Of a DNA stretch of 64,000 bases, positions 40,854 to 50,263 are shown piece after piece. The notes beneath the pieces were generated by a model. It did not search any database. It was not told where the DNA came from and worked only from the letters and a program-made list of their open reading frames with translations. Origin of the DNA: JARRKC01 sp963723965 (GTDB taxonomy: Bacteria > Acidobacteriota > UBA6911 > RPQK01 > JAPXNP01); NCBI GenBank assembly GCA_963723965.1, contig CAVRSV010000014.1, forward strand, positions 1 through 64,000, in the 5' to 3' direction. The position numbers and the translations under genes are program-made. The first letter of the stretch is position 1, and each line of letters starts with the position of its first letter.

Positions 40854-41171
40854 TTACGCTGCGGAGGGGTGTTGGGTATGGTGCTGCGGGCTGGAAAAGT
40901 CCATCACCGCGATGATGAACCCGAAGATGATGTTGTTCCAGAACAGCCCGGTCCCCATCGTGATGGGTGCCAGAAAGGCCGAAATGAACAGCCAGATCCC
41001 GATCAGCCCGGTGATCCAGCCACGGCCGGGGACGTCCCGCACCATGGCGAATCCGAAGATGGCGAGGAAGAACCCCGTCAGCAGGTTCGCCCAAAGATCA
41101 CCAGCGTGTCCCATCCGCAGGAAGGGAATCACGATCGTCCATATTCCTAAAAGTCCTGTAAGCCATTTCAT
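40854..41171 (-). CDS. SPW-repeat membrane protein
   Basis: 105 residues, AAGGAG before the ATG, four hydrophobic segments. Two copies of the SPW-repeat style unit are visible: GLLGIWTIVIPFLRMGHAGD and GLIGIWLFISAFLAPITMGT, each followed by a helix (WANLLTGFFLAIFGFAMV; WNNIIFGFIIAVMDF). Small integral membrane proteins of this type are often stress-linked; the function is unknown. Confidence 0.75.
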   Translation of the reverse strand: MKWLTGLLGIWTIVIPFLRMGHAGDLWANLLTGFFLAIFGFAMVRDVPGRGWITGLIGIWLFISAFLAPITMGTGLFWNNIIFGFIIAVMDFSSPQHHTQHPSAA

Positions 41172-41236
41172 GGTTAATCTCCTTGGAGTAGCGGCAGCTT
41201 TTTGGGCTGCCCATCGCACTTCAACAACCTGTAGTG

Positions 41237-41249
41237 ATGCAAGTTGCAT
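41237..41249. promoter_or_regulatory. operator candidate upstream of SPW gene
   Basis: Perfect palindrome ATGCAA-G-TTGCAT 66 bases before the SPW start codon, a location and shape typical of a repressor site. The regulator is unknown. Confidence 0.35.
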
Positions 41250-41383
41250 TCCGGTCCTGAGAGCATCCGGCAGCCGGCTTGTCGGCCGAAAAGTCTTGCC
41301 GGACGAGGCTTTTCAACCGCTGGAGCCGAATTGGGTATGTGACAGGATTGCCGAATCTGCAGATCTGCCACAGCCGGACCCGA

Positions 41384-42920
41384 CTAGCGCTCGCGCTTCA
41401 GGTCGATCCAGTAGGGAAGCCAGAATGTCCGGCTGAGGGCAACGGCCGAAACCACACCGCTCAGATGATCGCCCTGCCGGCGGACGCGGAGGAAGAGCAC
41501 GTGATGGGCCCTCCGCGCCTCATCCGTCGCGAGGGAGCCGAAGAAGGGGGCCTCGAGGATGGGGTCGTGGAAGGAGGGCTGGCCGAGAGGGTTCCGAATC
41601 TGGATTGGACGACTGCGCGTCCCGCCGATCTCGAGTGCGGTGATGGACTGATCCTGGATCGAGAGCCGAGCCGGGAGGTCTCCGAGATCCGTGCGGACGG
41701 AGCCGCTCCAGCTCCCGTCGAGATCCTTCGGGATCGGCCCGACCTCTTGCGTAGGGGCGGGAATCTCCGGCCTCTCCGGAAAGTCCGGCAGGAGAGCGCG
41801 GAATGTCTCCCACTCGATCCGCCAGAGGCCATAGGCGTCATCTGTCTCGCCATTCATCAGCGTGGCCACGGCGACGTTGTAGGCCGGGATCAGGGCCAGC
41901 CTCGCCGTACACCCGGGCATTCCGCCGCTGGCGATCAGAAAGCGGATCCCTTCGATATCGACGACGGCCAGGCCCAGGCCCATCCGCACCCGGCCGATCC
42001 CTTCACCGGGGACGTCGAACTCCGACGGCAGGTGCAGGCGATCGATCGTCTCGTCCGAGAGAATCCGTCGCTGGCCTGGGGTCCAATCCTTGAGATGGAA
42101 CAGGCCCCACCGGATCAGATCGTGGACGCAGGCGCGTACCGCGGACGCTCCCCGGTGATCGAAATCGATGGGGGGCATCGGGTTTCCTCGCCGGTCGTAA
42201 AGCGTGGCCGTCTGCGGTTCGAGGGCGGGGTCGGGGAAGACCGCGGTGTGTTCCAGGCCGAGGGGTTCGAAGACCTCCGACTGCATGAACTCGGCGTAGC
42301 TCCGGCCGGAGACCCTGGAAATGACCCGATCCAGGACGCCATAGCCGAAGTTGGAGTAAACATACTCGCGACCCGGTTCATCCACGATGATTCCGTAACG
42401 GCGGATCGATTCGTCCTGGTCCGGACGCAAGCGACGGTCGTCACCCACGAAGATGTTGACATGGGTCGGGAGTCCCGAGGTGAACTGGAGGACCTGTCGA
42501 ACGGTCGGGCCCGTCGGATCTCCCGCGAAGGAGGTGAGCTTCGCCTCGCCCAGGTAGTCGTTGACCGGACGGTCGAGATCGACGAGCCCCCGCTCGACGA
42601 GGATCATCAGGCCGGTTGCGGTGAAGGACTTGGAGATGGAGGCGAGCGCATAGACCGAGTGGGCCGTCGCAGCCGTCCCGTTCCCGCGGTCGGCCCAGCC
42701 CGAAAGCCTCCTCCCAGACGATCCGGCCGTCCTGCGCTGCGGCGATGGCGATCGAAGGGGCGCCCTCCCGCAGGGCCTCGTTGATCAACCGGCGGGTGGA
42801 ATCGAAACGGTCGCCGCTCGGGGTGATTTCAGGTGTCGAGGTCGAGTTGCAGGCCGCAGCAGCCAGAAGAGCCGCGGCCCCGATCGGCAGCAAAACCCGG
42901 CTCCACGCGCTAAACCTCAT
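41384..42920 (-). pseudogene. beta-lactamase-family serine hydrolase with frameshift
   Basis: The gene begins at the ATG of MRFSAWSRVLLPIGAAALL (42920), which overlaps the TGA of the Fpg/Nei gene, and has a lipobox (AAAAC). The N-terminal frame reads VWEEAFGLG and is then out of frame. From about 42700 the other minus-strand frame continues ADRGNGTAATAHSVYALASISKSFTATG and on to the end at 41384. The catalytic SISK (SxxK, 42630-42641) and YSN (YVYSNFGYG) motifs are intact, so one base too many, or two too few, near 42690-42705 explains the break. It could be a real inactivation or a sequencing error. When intact it would be a secreted esterase/peptidase-like hydrolase of about 510 residues. 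Confidence 0.75.
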
Positions 42921-43852
42921 CCGTGATCCCCTTGTGGCCTCGGCCCGGGTTTCTTCCCGGCGCGCCGGAGTTCCAGGTCTTCCCAGGTCTTCGGCCAATC
43001 CTGGCGCAGCAGGCGCGACAGGGCGCGGTCGGCCAGCAGCTTCCCGTCGGTCTGGCAGACGGGGCAGTAGTTGCACTCGTTGTCGGCGTGGACGATGCGC
43101 TGGACCGGGGCCGCACAGACCGGACAGGGCTGGCGATACCGGCCGTGGACGGCCATGCCTTCCCGAAAGGCCGTGACTTTGTCGGGGAAACCGTCGCCCA
43201 CTTCCTCCATCAGCCGCCGGGTCCAGATCGTCAGCGTCTCGCGGCAGGCCTCGAAGAGGCGCCGGCTCTGCTCCTGGTCCAGCTGGGCGGTCCGCTGCAA
43301 TGGCGAAAGCCGGGCTGCGTGCAGGATCTCGTCCGAGTAGGCATTACCGATTCCACTGAACAAATGCGGGTCGGTCAACACTCTCTTTAGAGTGTGGGAC
43401 TCGCTATGAAGGACGCGATCGAACGCCTCGAACGTGGATTGGAGAATCTCCAGACCCCCGGGATCCTGCTCCCGAACTGCGTCCTCTCCCAGCACCAGAT
43501 GAAGCGATGCCCGCCTCTTCGAACCGGCTTCGGTCAACAGCAGGGTTCCGTGCTCGAAGTCGAAGGCCGCCAATCCCCACTTGCGGGGAACCGCCGTCCC
43601 GCGCGCCTTCCAGCGCAACCGTCCCGCGATCATCAGGTGCAGGATCAGGAACAAATTCCCCTCGAGGCCGAGCACGATGCGCTTGCCCATGCGGGTAACC
43701 GAAAGGACTGCGCGCCCCTGTGCCTCCTCGATTCTGGGTGTTACGGAGCGGACCAGGAACGGGCTTTGGATCCGAACGACCTGAAGATCTCGGCCAACTA
43801 CGAACCGTCGCAGTGCCGCGACATAGACCTCGACGTCCGGAAGTTCGGGCAT
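42917..43852 (-). CDS. Fpg/Nei family DNA glycosylase
   Basis: 311 residues, starting at MPELPDVEVYV so that the catalytic Pro2 and Glu3 are in place; 29 upstream codons in frame are ignored. Lys in VTRMGKRIVL, the helix-2-turn-helix with LKRVLTDPHLFSGIGNAYSDEIL, and a C-terminal zinc finger with CPVC and CNYCPVC are present. It removes oxidised bases and cleaves the abasic site. Its stop overlaps the start of the serine hydrolase downstream. Confidence 0.88.
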   Translation of the reverse strand: MPELPDVEVYVAALRRFVVGRDLQVVRIQSPFLVRSVTPRIEEAQGRAVLSVTRMGKRIVLGLEGNLFLILHLMIAGRLRWKARGTAVPRKWGLAAFDFEHGTLLLTEAGSKRRASLHLVLGEDAVREQDPGGLEILQSTFEAFDRVLHSESHTLKRVLTDPHLFSGIGNAYSDEILHAARLSPLQRTAQLDQEQSRRLFEACRETLTIWTRRLMEEVGDGFPDKVTAFREGMAVHGRYRQPCPVCAAPVQRIVHADNECNYCPVCQTDGKLLADRALSRLLRQDWPKTWEDLELRRAGKKPGPRPQGDHG

Positions 43853-43983
43853 GTTGTCATTGTGAAGCCAGGCAAACGACGGGTAAAGACTCGATGCGTA
43901 TTGCCGATCATAAAGGATAGCGGTGTCCGCCGAGGGCACTCAGCCGGGTTGTCAGGACCAGCGAGGTCGGATTAGGGGAATTC

Positions 43984-44400
43984 ATGGAAGCGCGGCGATT
44001 CTTCTTCCACAGTTCGAATCGGAAGACCCGCCCGCTGGCGAGACAAACGGAGCCGCATGCCTACATCGCTCCCCGCACTCTCCGGAAACTCGGCGACGGC
44101 AGGCTTCGAAACGTCGTACCAGTCATTGACGAAAGCCTGGACTGGAAACTCGGAGCGTCCAGGCTCCATCACTGGAATGAAGTCAGCCGCTCCTGGGAGC
44201 GATTCCGGGATTTGAAGCCCACCGAGTCGCTGGTCGTCCGAATGATCTTGTCCTCCATTCCCTTGTCCGAGATCGCCGCGCGACTTCGCAGTGTCTCCTC
44301 TCTGTCCGAGGCAGAGGCATGGGAGACCGTGAAATCACTCTTCCTCGACCTGGCGGAAGCCGGCTTCTGCCGATCCACCGAGTCCCCGGATACGCATTGA
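43984..44400 (+). CDS. small hypothetical protein, PqqD-like pattern
   Basis: 138 residues; AGGGGA five bases before the ATG. The C-terminal half (LKPTESLVVRMILSSIPLSEIAARLR, then SLSEAEAWETVKSLFLDLAEAGFC) resembles the winged-helix PqqD fold used as a peptide chaperone in RiPP and PQQ synthesis. The resemblance is weak and no radical-SAM or precursor gene is nearby, so it may be a different winged-helix protein. Confidence 0.5.
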   Translation: MEARRFFFHSSNRKTRPLARQTEPHAYIAPRTLRKLGDGRLRNVVPVIDESLDWKLGASRLHHWNEVSRSWERFRDLKPTESLVVRMILSSIPLSEIAARLRSVSSLSEAEAWETVKSLFLDLAEAGFCRSTESPDTH

Positions 44401-44460
44401 GCCGACGTCCTCCGTGTCGCGGCTGTTTCGCAGACGGCGTCCCTTGGAGATAATGACGCC

Positions 44461-45291
44461 ATGACGAATGCGACCAACCGACGGACTTTTCTGGGCGTGA
44501 CGGCATCGATGGCGCTGGCTTCGGGGACGCAGTTGCGGGCTGCCGGCAGAACCGCCTCCGGCGAACTGAGACTGGGAGTGGCAACTTACTCTCTGCGCAA
44601 CTTCGCGCGGGACAAGGCGATCGGGATGCTCCAGGAACTGGAGGTTCGCCGCGTCAGCATCAAGTCGTTCCATCTGCCCTACGAGGGATCTCCCGAGGAG
44701 ACCCGGCGCGGGGCTCAGGAGTTCCGGGACGCGGGGTTCGAGGTGCTGAGCGGCGGAAACATCGATCTGACCGATCCCTCGAAGCTGCGTGAGATGTTCG
44801 ACTACGCCCGCAACGCGGGGCTTCCGATGATGGTCTGCGCGCCCAGCCACGAGACGCTCGACGAAGTGGAGAAGCTGGCTCGTGAGTACGACATCAAGAT
44901 CGCCATCCATAACCACGGACCCGAGGACAATCGATTTCCCAGCCCCGAAAGCGTCCTCGAGGCCGTCAACGGCCGCGACCGTCGGATGGGCCTGTGCATC
45001 GATCTCGGACACACCTCCCGCACGGGCGACAACGTCGTCGAGTCGATCCGCCGGGCAGGCCCCCGGCTCTTCGACGTCCACATCAAGGACCTGCGCGACC
45101 TGATGGATCGCGACAGCCAGGTCGCCGTCGGCGACGGTGCCATGCCGGTGGCCGCGATCTTTCGCGAACTCCTGGCGATGAACTATCAGGGCGGCGTGAT
45201 GCTGGAATACGAAATCCATCCGGACCACCCCGTGCCGGGGATGATGAAGTCCCTGGCCTACATGCACGGAGTTCTCGACGGGCTGGCCTGA
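44461..45291 (+). CDS. Tat-exported sugar phosphate isomerase/epimerase (TIM barrel)
   Basis: 276 residues. The N-terminus NRRTFLGVTASMALASG is Tat-type. The body is the xylose-isomerase-like TIM barrel: GVATYSLRNFARDKAI, VRRVSIKSFHLPYEG, IAIHNHGPEDNRFP (metal His), MGLCIDLGHTSRTG (metal Asp/His), LFDVHIKDLRD and GVMLEYEIHPDHP (metal Glu). Such enzymes isomerise sugars or inositols; substrate unknown. Isolated from the other sugar genes by about 2.5 kb but of a type often found with them in Acidobacteria. Confidence 0.85.
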   Translation: MTNATNRRTFLGVTASMALASGTQLRAAGRTASGELRLGVATYSLRNFARDKAIGMLQELEVRRVSIKSFHLPYEGSPEETRRGAQEFRDAGFEVLSGGNIDLTDPSKLREMFDYARNAGLPMMVCAPSHETLDEVEKLAREYDIKIAIHNHGPEDNRFPSPESVLEAVNGRDRRMGLCIDLGHTSRTGDNVVESIRRAGPRLFDVHIKDLRDLMDRDSQVAVGDGAMPVAAIFRELLAMNYQGGVMLEYEIHPDHPVPGMMKSLAYMHGVLDGLA

Positions 45292-45467
45292 GAAGCCTCG
45301 GGTGAAGGAAGGTCGCCAAGCCGCCATTCCCAAAAAGATCCCTTGCGGCATTGCGTACTGTGCGCCTTCCATGAAACCCGGACCACCGCGCACTTCCGGG
45401 TCCTCCGCATCGTCGGCGAGGGGAGGACCGATGCCACGGCCGTTTGGGCAGCACGACCGAAGGCCTT

Positions 45468-45944
45468 TCAACTCGGGCCGCGATCCTCGGCCAATATGAG
45501 CAATCGGTCCAGGAAGGCCTGTTGGGCCGGGTTGATCTTCTTCCGTGCCTCGGGGAGTCCGAAGAAAGCGCCCCGGTCGACCTCGGGGAACCGTTGCCGG
45601 CGGCCGGAGTGTGGAGGCCACTCGAGCTCGAAGGTGTTGCTCGTCAAGTGTTCCGGACGATCGATCGACCCCTGAAAAGCCCAGGCCCGGACGACCTTGC
45701 CACCTCTTTGCGTCACCTCCCCCAGTTCGAGATAGGGTCCGTTCGGCCGGGCGCCCACTTCCTCCTCGAACTCACGCCGGGCGGTGTCGAGCAGTTCCTC
45801 ACCCGCGTCGACCTCTCCCTTCGGCAGTGTCCAGGCCCCCTCGTCGCGGCGGGCAAAGAACGGCCCGCCAGGATGGACGAGGAAGACCTCGAGTCTGCCG
45901 TCCCGGATCCGGTACATCAACAGACCGGCGCTGAGGGGAGCCAC
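45468..45944 (-). CDS. Nudix hydrolase
   Basis: 158 residues from a GTG start opening VAPLSAGLLMYRIRDGRLEV, the usual start position for this subgroup; an upstream TTG (45989) adds 15 residues. The Nudix box GEVDAGEELLDTARREFEEEVG is complete. It is related to NTP- or nucleotide-sugar-hydrolysing Nudix proteins; substrate unknown. It diverges from the methyltransferase gene. Confidence 0.85.
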   Translation of the reverse strand: MAPLSAGLLMYRIRDGRLEVFLVHPGGPFFARRDEGAWTLPKGEVDAGEELLDTARREFEEEVGARPNGPYLELGEVTQRGGKVVRAWAFQGSIDRPEHLTSNTFELEWPPHSGRRQRFPEVDRGAFFGLPEARKKINPAQQAFLDRLLILAEDRGPS

Positions 45945-46041
45945 GGTTCCATGATAGGCCCTCCGGCGCCGGGCTGTTGCGTCGGACAACGAACCGCAGG
46001 TCGCGGACAGACGCCGGTTCTTCGTCGTATGATGCAGGACG

Positions 46042-46701
46042 ATGATCCGTTCGAATCGGAATGCGCTGGTCGGGACCGTCGGCCTCGTGCTGCTGATGGC
46101 GCTCGGCGGCCTCGGCTACCGGTTCTACCAATTCGTCGGCCTGGGGGATGAGCGTGTTCGGCTGGCCGAAGCAATGGGAGTCCACGAGGGCGAGGTGCTG
46201 GCCGATGTCGGAGCCGGAGACGGATCCTGGAGTCTTTTTCTGGCCTCGCAGGTCGGTCGGGACGGGAAGATCTACGCGACCGAGGTCGACGATGCCAAGT
46301 TTCGGCAATTGCAGGAGCGAAGCCGCCAGGCCCCGTACGGAAACGTGGAGGCGGTGCTGGGCACACAGGAGGGAACCGGTCTCCCGGCGGCTTGCTGCGA
46401 GGGGATCCTGTTGCGCCGGGTCTACCATCATTTTGAGGATCCGCCGGCCATGCTGGCTGATATCCGCCGGGCGCTGAAGCCCGACGGAGTGCTTGCCGTG
46501 ATCGATTTCAACCCCACCGGGAGGTACCCGCTCTCGAACGTGCCGGTCTTTCGACACGGACATGGAGTGCCCATGGAGACGACCGAGGAGGAGATCCGCT
46601 CGGCCGGTTTCGTCGAGGTCCGCCGAATCGCTCCCTGGGCAGGATGGGACGCCACCTACTTTCTGCTCTTCCGCAAGGCTCCGGAAGACTCGGGACACTA
46701 G
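46042..46701 (+). CDS. SAM-dependent methyltransferase with N-terminal membrane helix
   Basis: 219 residues. The N-terminal helix (ALVGTVGLVLLMALGGLGY) should anchor it. Motif I EVLADVGAGDGSWSLFLA and motif II/III (ILLRRVYHHFEDPPAMLADI, RRALKPDGVLAVIDF) are those of class I methyltransferases of the UbiE/ArsM type. AGGACG precedes the ATG. Substrate unknown. Confidence 0.8.
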   Translation: MIRSNRNALVGTVGLVLLMALGGLGYRFYQFVGLGDERVRLAEAMGVHEGEVLADVGAGDGSWSLFLASQVGRDGKIYATEVDDAKFRQLQERSRQAPYGNVEAVLGTQEGTGLPAACCEGILLRRVYHHFEDPPAMLADIRRALKPDGVLAVIDFNPTGRYPLSNVPVFRHGHGVPMETTEEEIRSAGFVEVRRIAPWAGWDATYFLLFRKAPEDSGH

Positions 46702-46853
46702 GGCCCGAGCGATCGGGCAAGCGTGACCGGGCGGGACGGACTCGACGACTCGGAGCGTCCTCTCCGTCGTGTCCATCCCGTCGCAACCCGAATCACGCTG
46801 GGCGACGGAGGGAGACTCTGCCGGCCCTGCCGATTCGGGAAGTCGTCCTCGGG

Positions 46854-47543
46854 CTAGAATCCGTGGCGAGAGACCCGGACCGTGATCTTGGCAACGGGGT
46901 TGTTCCAGTCGAGCTCGGCCGGATCGAGGTCCCCGATCCCGTGGATGCCGCTGCTGACGTACACGTAGCCCTCGGCTCCATCCGTCATCCGCAGCGTCCC
47001 ACCGCACCCGGCGACGTAATTGCAGTCTTCATTGTTGACCTCGGTTCCCGAGTCATAGGCGGGCGCCATGAAGACCTGAGAATACTCGTTGTAGTAGAAC
47101 GGGACGAAGTTGGGAACCGTCTCTCCGTTGAGGGCAAAGAAGGAGTCGTTCGTGATACCCAGCATGCCGGCGAGGCTGATCCTTCGTCCTCCGAAGCCGT
47201 TTCCACCGTCCAGGATCACCGTGCGGGACTCTCCCGGCCCGTACGGCGCGTCTCCGGCGACCTGAATATCGATGACATGCGGATTGCCCGACAGCGCGGC
47301 CACCAACGGGGCTGTGTTGCCGCCTTCCGCAATCGACCAGATGCCTTCACTGGCCGGTTCGCCAAGCGTGAAGATGGGTTCCATCTGTGCATCGTGGATG
47401 ATGACCGCGGTGGGAGAGAATGGCTCTCCCTTGGTCAGGTTCGTGATCGTGACCTGGTACTGGAGCGGCCCGGCGAAGGCCGCGCCCGTCCCCAGAAAAC
47501 AAAGTGATGCCAGAAGCGAGACGAATACTGCGATTCTTTTCAT
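46854..47543 (-). CDS. secreted spondin-domain protein
   Basis: 229 residues. GGAGAG precedes the chosen ATG, which gives a signal peptide ending FAGPL; a TTG four codons upstream is less likely. The spondin-N pattern is clear: YQVTITNLTKGEPFSPTAVIIHDAQ, a middle FYYNEYSQVFMAPAYDSG, and the end YVYVSSGIHGIGDLDPAELDWNNPVAKI. Bacterial spondin-N proteins are exported and of unknown function; the eukaryotic domain binds matrix or receptors. Confidence 0.85.
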   Translation of the reverse strand: MKRIAVFVSLLASLCFLGTGAAFAGPLQYQVTITNLTKGEPFSPTAVIIHDAQMEPIFTLGEPASEGIWSIAEGGNTAPLVAALSGNPHVIDIQVAGDAPYGPGESRTVILDGGNGFGGRRISLAGMLGITNDSFFALNGETVPNFVPFYYNEYSQVFMAPAYDSGTEVNNEDCNYVAGCGGTLRMTDGAEGYVYVSSGIHGIGDLDPAELDWNNPVAKITVRVSRHGF

Positions 47544-47787
47544 TGTTCTCTCCAATTACAGATTTCGAAATGAAAACAGGGCCATCACCCGGACAGCCGG
47601 GAGGATCACACTCGGATCTTCGGAGGCCGCGATCGCCGGTCATCGAAAGCCGCGCAGGCCGGACACTGAGCGTGCCGGCTCCACGCATTTACGGGGCGCC
47701 GCCGGAGGCATCGATGATTTGCGATCACCAGGTGAATGGCTTTACTGACTAAGTGTTTGCAGCAGGGTCAGGGAAGGTTACAGGAAA
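47544..47787. other. leader/promoter region of spondin gene
   Basis: Mostly GC-rich without a gene. No riboswitch consensus was recognised; the promoter of the spondin gene must lie here but no convincing pair is seen. Confidence 0.4.
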
Positions 47788-47866
47788 TTGAGATTTGAGA
47801 TTTGCGAGTTACGATTTCAGCGCGGGGTAACCTCAAAATTCGTAAATCGTAAATCTCAAATCTCAA
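47788..47866. repeat. second GATTTGA/GATTTAC-type inverted array
   Basis: A left block of TTGAGATTTGAGATTT-like units and a right block of AAATCGTAAATCTCAAATCTC-type units lie around a short GC-rich centre, with GGTTAC/GTAACC further out. It has the same units as the array at 28094-28259. It lies just after (in minus sense) the stop of the DUF4038 gene. Confidence 0.75.
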
Positions 47867-47873
47867 GTTGCTT

Positions 47874-49232
47874 CTACTCGGCCCTCCACCCGTCGAGGAA
47901 GTCTGCCGTCGGGTCGGCGATGACGAGGACCCAGTCGCCGGCGGCCGGGGGTGCCAGCTCGATCCGCCCCCGGCCCGATTCGACGCCGGCTTCGAGGATT
48001 CGGCCCGTCATCGGACTGAACCACCAGCCGGACAGTCGGCTTCCGCCGAGGATCGCCAGGTCGACCGTGATCCTCCGGGCTGAGGGCAGGAAGGCGACGG
48101 CAAGGCCGCCTTCGCGGGATATCGCAGCCTGAACTCCATCGTCGCTTCGAAAGTCGCCCCCTCCCCCGACCACGAAGCGCCGTTCGAAATCGGGTGCCAA
48201 ACGATCCCAGGGCAAGGATCGAAAGAAGTGTCCTGCGAGAGCGACGTATCTGGAGCCGGGTGAATCGAGCGCCCGCTCCCAGCCCGTGCCGCAGAACCAG
48301 AGCGGCTTATTCCCGAAGAAGTCCCCGGCCGCACCGGACAGGATCGCCCGATAGGGATACTTGCGCACATCGCCGGCCGTCTTGCGGTTGAAGTCGTTCT
48401 CGTAGTTCGTTTCGATCAGGATGACCGGTTTGGTGGGGAGATGAAGGTACTCGGCAGCCACGCGGGCCGCGACCGGCCCGTAGGTGTAGGCGGTGTAGAG
48501 GTCGACCCACTCTTCTCCGAAGGGAGCCCAGGGATCCGTTTCCGGGGCCCAGTGCACTGCATGCAGCTTTCCCGGGTCCGTCTCGTCGATGCCCTCGTGG
48601 ATCGCCGAGACGATGGGCCGGACATCCTCGACGTTCCGGTCGCCACCCAGAACCCAGACCAGGTTGAGGCGTCCGTGATAGCGGTCTCCGATCCAGCGCC
48701 CGTAGCGGCGCGACTTCTCGACGCCGTTTTCGGTGAACAGCCGGAGGTATCCGTCATCGCAGCATCCCAGATAGGCCGGAAAGAAGAAGACGAGCAGTCC
48801 CAGGTCCTCCGCCTTCTTCAGAACCCGATCGACATTCTGCCAGTACGCCTCGTCGGGCTGAGTGATATCGCCTGCGATAAAAGGAAAGTTGCCGTACCGG
48901 TCGGGTGGATCTGGATGCGAACCGTCCGGGGCGTAGGCATCGGGCGCGGAAACGATCAGGGCCGTGAAGCCCTTCTCAACCCGATCCTCCATGTAGCTGA
49001 CGGCTTCCTCGAAGGTAAGATTGTGAGTCAGCGACCAGGGTGTATCGCCGTGGACCAGAAAGGGTCGTCCCCCACGGTCGACCAGATGCCGGCCGTCCGG
49101 GCCGACCTTTAGCGGGAAGCGGGAGGACGGCTGTCCACTTAGAGGACGGACCCAACCGACGACGCAGAGCGCCAACAGCATCAGCCGCACAAAGAGCAAG
49201 ACTTTGACGGTCATGGTCCAGGCGCAGTTCAC
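47874..49232 (-). CDS. secreted DUF4038/apiosidase-like glycoside hydrolase
   Basis: 452 residues from a GTG overlapping the TGA of the upstream peroxidase gene (an ATG six codons later is an alternative start); signal peptide ending PLSGQP. The DUF4038 pattern is clear: GRHLVDRGGRPFLVHGDTPWSL, GGDRNVEDVRPIV, TETDPW-like LHAVHWAPETDPWAPF, and ILIETNYENDFNRKT. A C-terminal beta domain (GWWFSPMTGRILEAG) matches the putative collagen-binding domain. These belong to GH140-type apiosidase families acting on plant pectin side chains; the exact substrate is inferred. Confidence 0.85.
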   Translation of the reverse strand: MNCAWTMTVKVLLFVRLMLLALCVVGWVRPLSGQPSSRFPLKVGPDGRHLVDRGGRPFLVHGDTPWSLTHNLTFEEAVSYMEDRVEKGFTALIVSAPDAYAPDGSHPDPPDRYGNFPFIAGDITQPDEAYWQNVDRVLKKAEDLGLLVFFFPAYLGCCDDGYLRLFTENGVEKSRRYGRWIGDRYHGRLNLVWVLGGDRNVEDVRPIVSAIHEGIDETDPGKLHAVHWAPETDPWAPFGEEWVDLYTAYTYGPVAARVAAEYLHLPTKPVILIETNYENDFNRKTAGDVRKYPYRAILSGAAGDFFGNKPLWFCGTGWERALDSPGSRYVALAGHFFRSLPWDRLAPDFERRFVVGGGGDFRSDDGVQAAISREGGLAVAFLPSARRITVDLAILGGSRLSGWWFSPMTGRILEAGVESGRGRIELAPPAAGDWVLVIADPTADFLDGWRAE

Positions 49233-50263
49233 TCGATGGTCTGCAGCGGCAGCGTGACGTAGTCGACCGGGATCTCGCCGGTCAGGGAGTGAAGCCAGAC
49301 GACGATCGAATCGGTCTCCTCAGGCGTCAGGATTCTGCCCAACTGATACTCGCCCATCTCCCGAACCGCCTCGTCGAGCGTGGCGACGGATCCGTTGTGG
49401 TAATAGGGCGCCGTCATTTCCACGTTTCGAAGCGAGGGGACCTTGAAGAGCATCTTGTCGCTGTCGCGATGAGTCACCCGAAACCGTCCGAGGTCCGTCG
49501 TGTCCGTCCAGGGCTTTCGGGCCCCCATCTTCTGATAGAGGTCGCCGCCCAGGTAAGGGCCGTTATGGCAACCCTGGCAACCGACCTCCATGAACTTGGA
49601 GAACCCTGCCTTCTCGGCCGGAGTGAGCGCCGAACCATCACCTTTCAGAAATCGATCCCAGCGGCCTGGGGTGAGGAGCTTGCGCTCGAACGCTCCGATC
49701 GCCAGTCCCACATTATCCAGGGTGATCGGATTCGGATCGTCCGGAAAGGCCGCGTGAAATGCAGCCTGGTAGCCGGGGTCCGCCGAAAGGGCCGCAACCA
49801 GGTCCTCCTCGCTCGCCATCGCCATTTCGACGGGATTCATGACCGGGCCCTTGGCCTGTTCCTCCACGTGGGGAGCCCGGCCGTCCCAGAACTGGACGAA
49901 GTGTCCGGCCGCATTGTAGACCGAGGGTGCGTTCCGATCCCCCAGTTGCTTCCTGTGGCCGTCCGAGACCGGTTGCGAATCCACGCCGTACTTCAACAGG
50001 TCGTGGCAGGAATTGCAGGAAATGTCCCGATCGGCCGAGAGCCGCGTGTCGTAGTAGAGCATTCGTCCCAGGTCGATCTTCTCCGAAGTCAATTCGTACT
50101 CCGGCGACTCGACGACCTCCGGTAACGGAGCGAAGATGGAGAGCTGAGAGTCTGGAATCCGGACCTCCGTGGTCGCCGCTGGTTCGCCCCTGTTGCAGCC
50201 GGTCAACGTCCACAGGCCGGCCAGGATAAGGATCTTCGTCGGGAGAGATCTCCGGTTCCGCAT
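49229..50263 (-). CDS. dihaem cytochrome c peroxidase (CcpA/MauG family) lipoprotein
   Basis: 344 residues. AGGAAG before the ATG; lipobox LTGC at residues about 20-23. Haem motifs CNSCH near 85 and CQGCH near 230; the family segments YDTRLSADRDISCNSCH, FWDGRAPHVEEQAKGPVMNPVEMAM and FKVPSLRNVEMTAPYYHNGSVATL are typical of bacterial dihaem peroxidases. It may reduce peroxide, or oxidise substrates as MauG-like enzymes do. Located between a glycosidase and a dehydrogenase, so a role in oxidising a sugar-derived compound cannot be excluded. Confidence 0.87.
   Translation of the reverse strand: MRNRRSLPTKILILAGLWTLTGCNRGEPAATTEVRIPDSQLSIFAPLPEVVESPEYELTSEKIDLGRMLYYDTRLSADRDISCNSCHDLLKYGVDSQPVSDGHRKQLGDRNAPSVYNAAGHFVQFWDGRAPHVEEQAKGPVMNPVEMAMASEEDLVAALSADPGYQAAFHAAFPDDPNPITLDNVGLAIGAFERKLLTPGRWDRFLKGDGSALTPAEKAGFSKFMEVGCQGCHNGPYLGGDLYQKMGARKPWTDTTDLGRFRVTHRDSDKMLFKVPSLRNVEMTAPYYHNGSVATLDEAVREMGEYQLGRILTPEETDSIVVWLHSLTGEIPVDYVTLPLQTIE

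Noticed and set aside
47544..47787. cyclic-di-GMP (GEMM) riboswitch upstream of the spondin gene
   Set aside because: GATCGCAAATC-type segments are present, but the conserved CACGCACAGGGCAAACC-like block and tetraloop receptor are missing.
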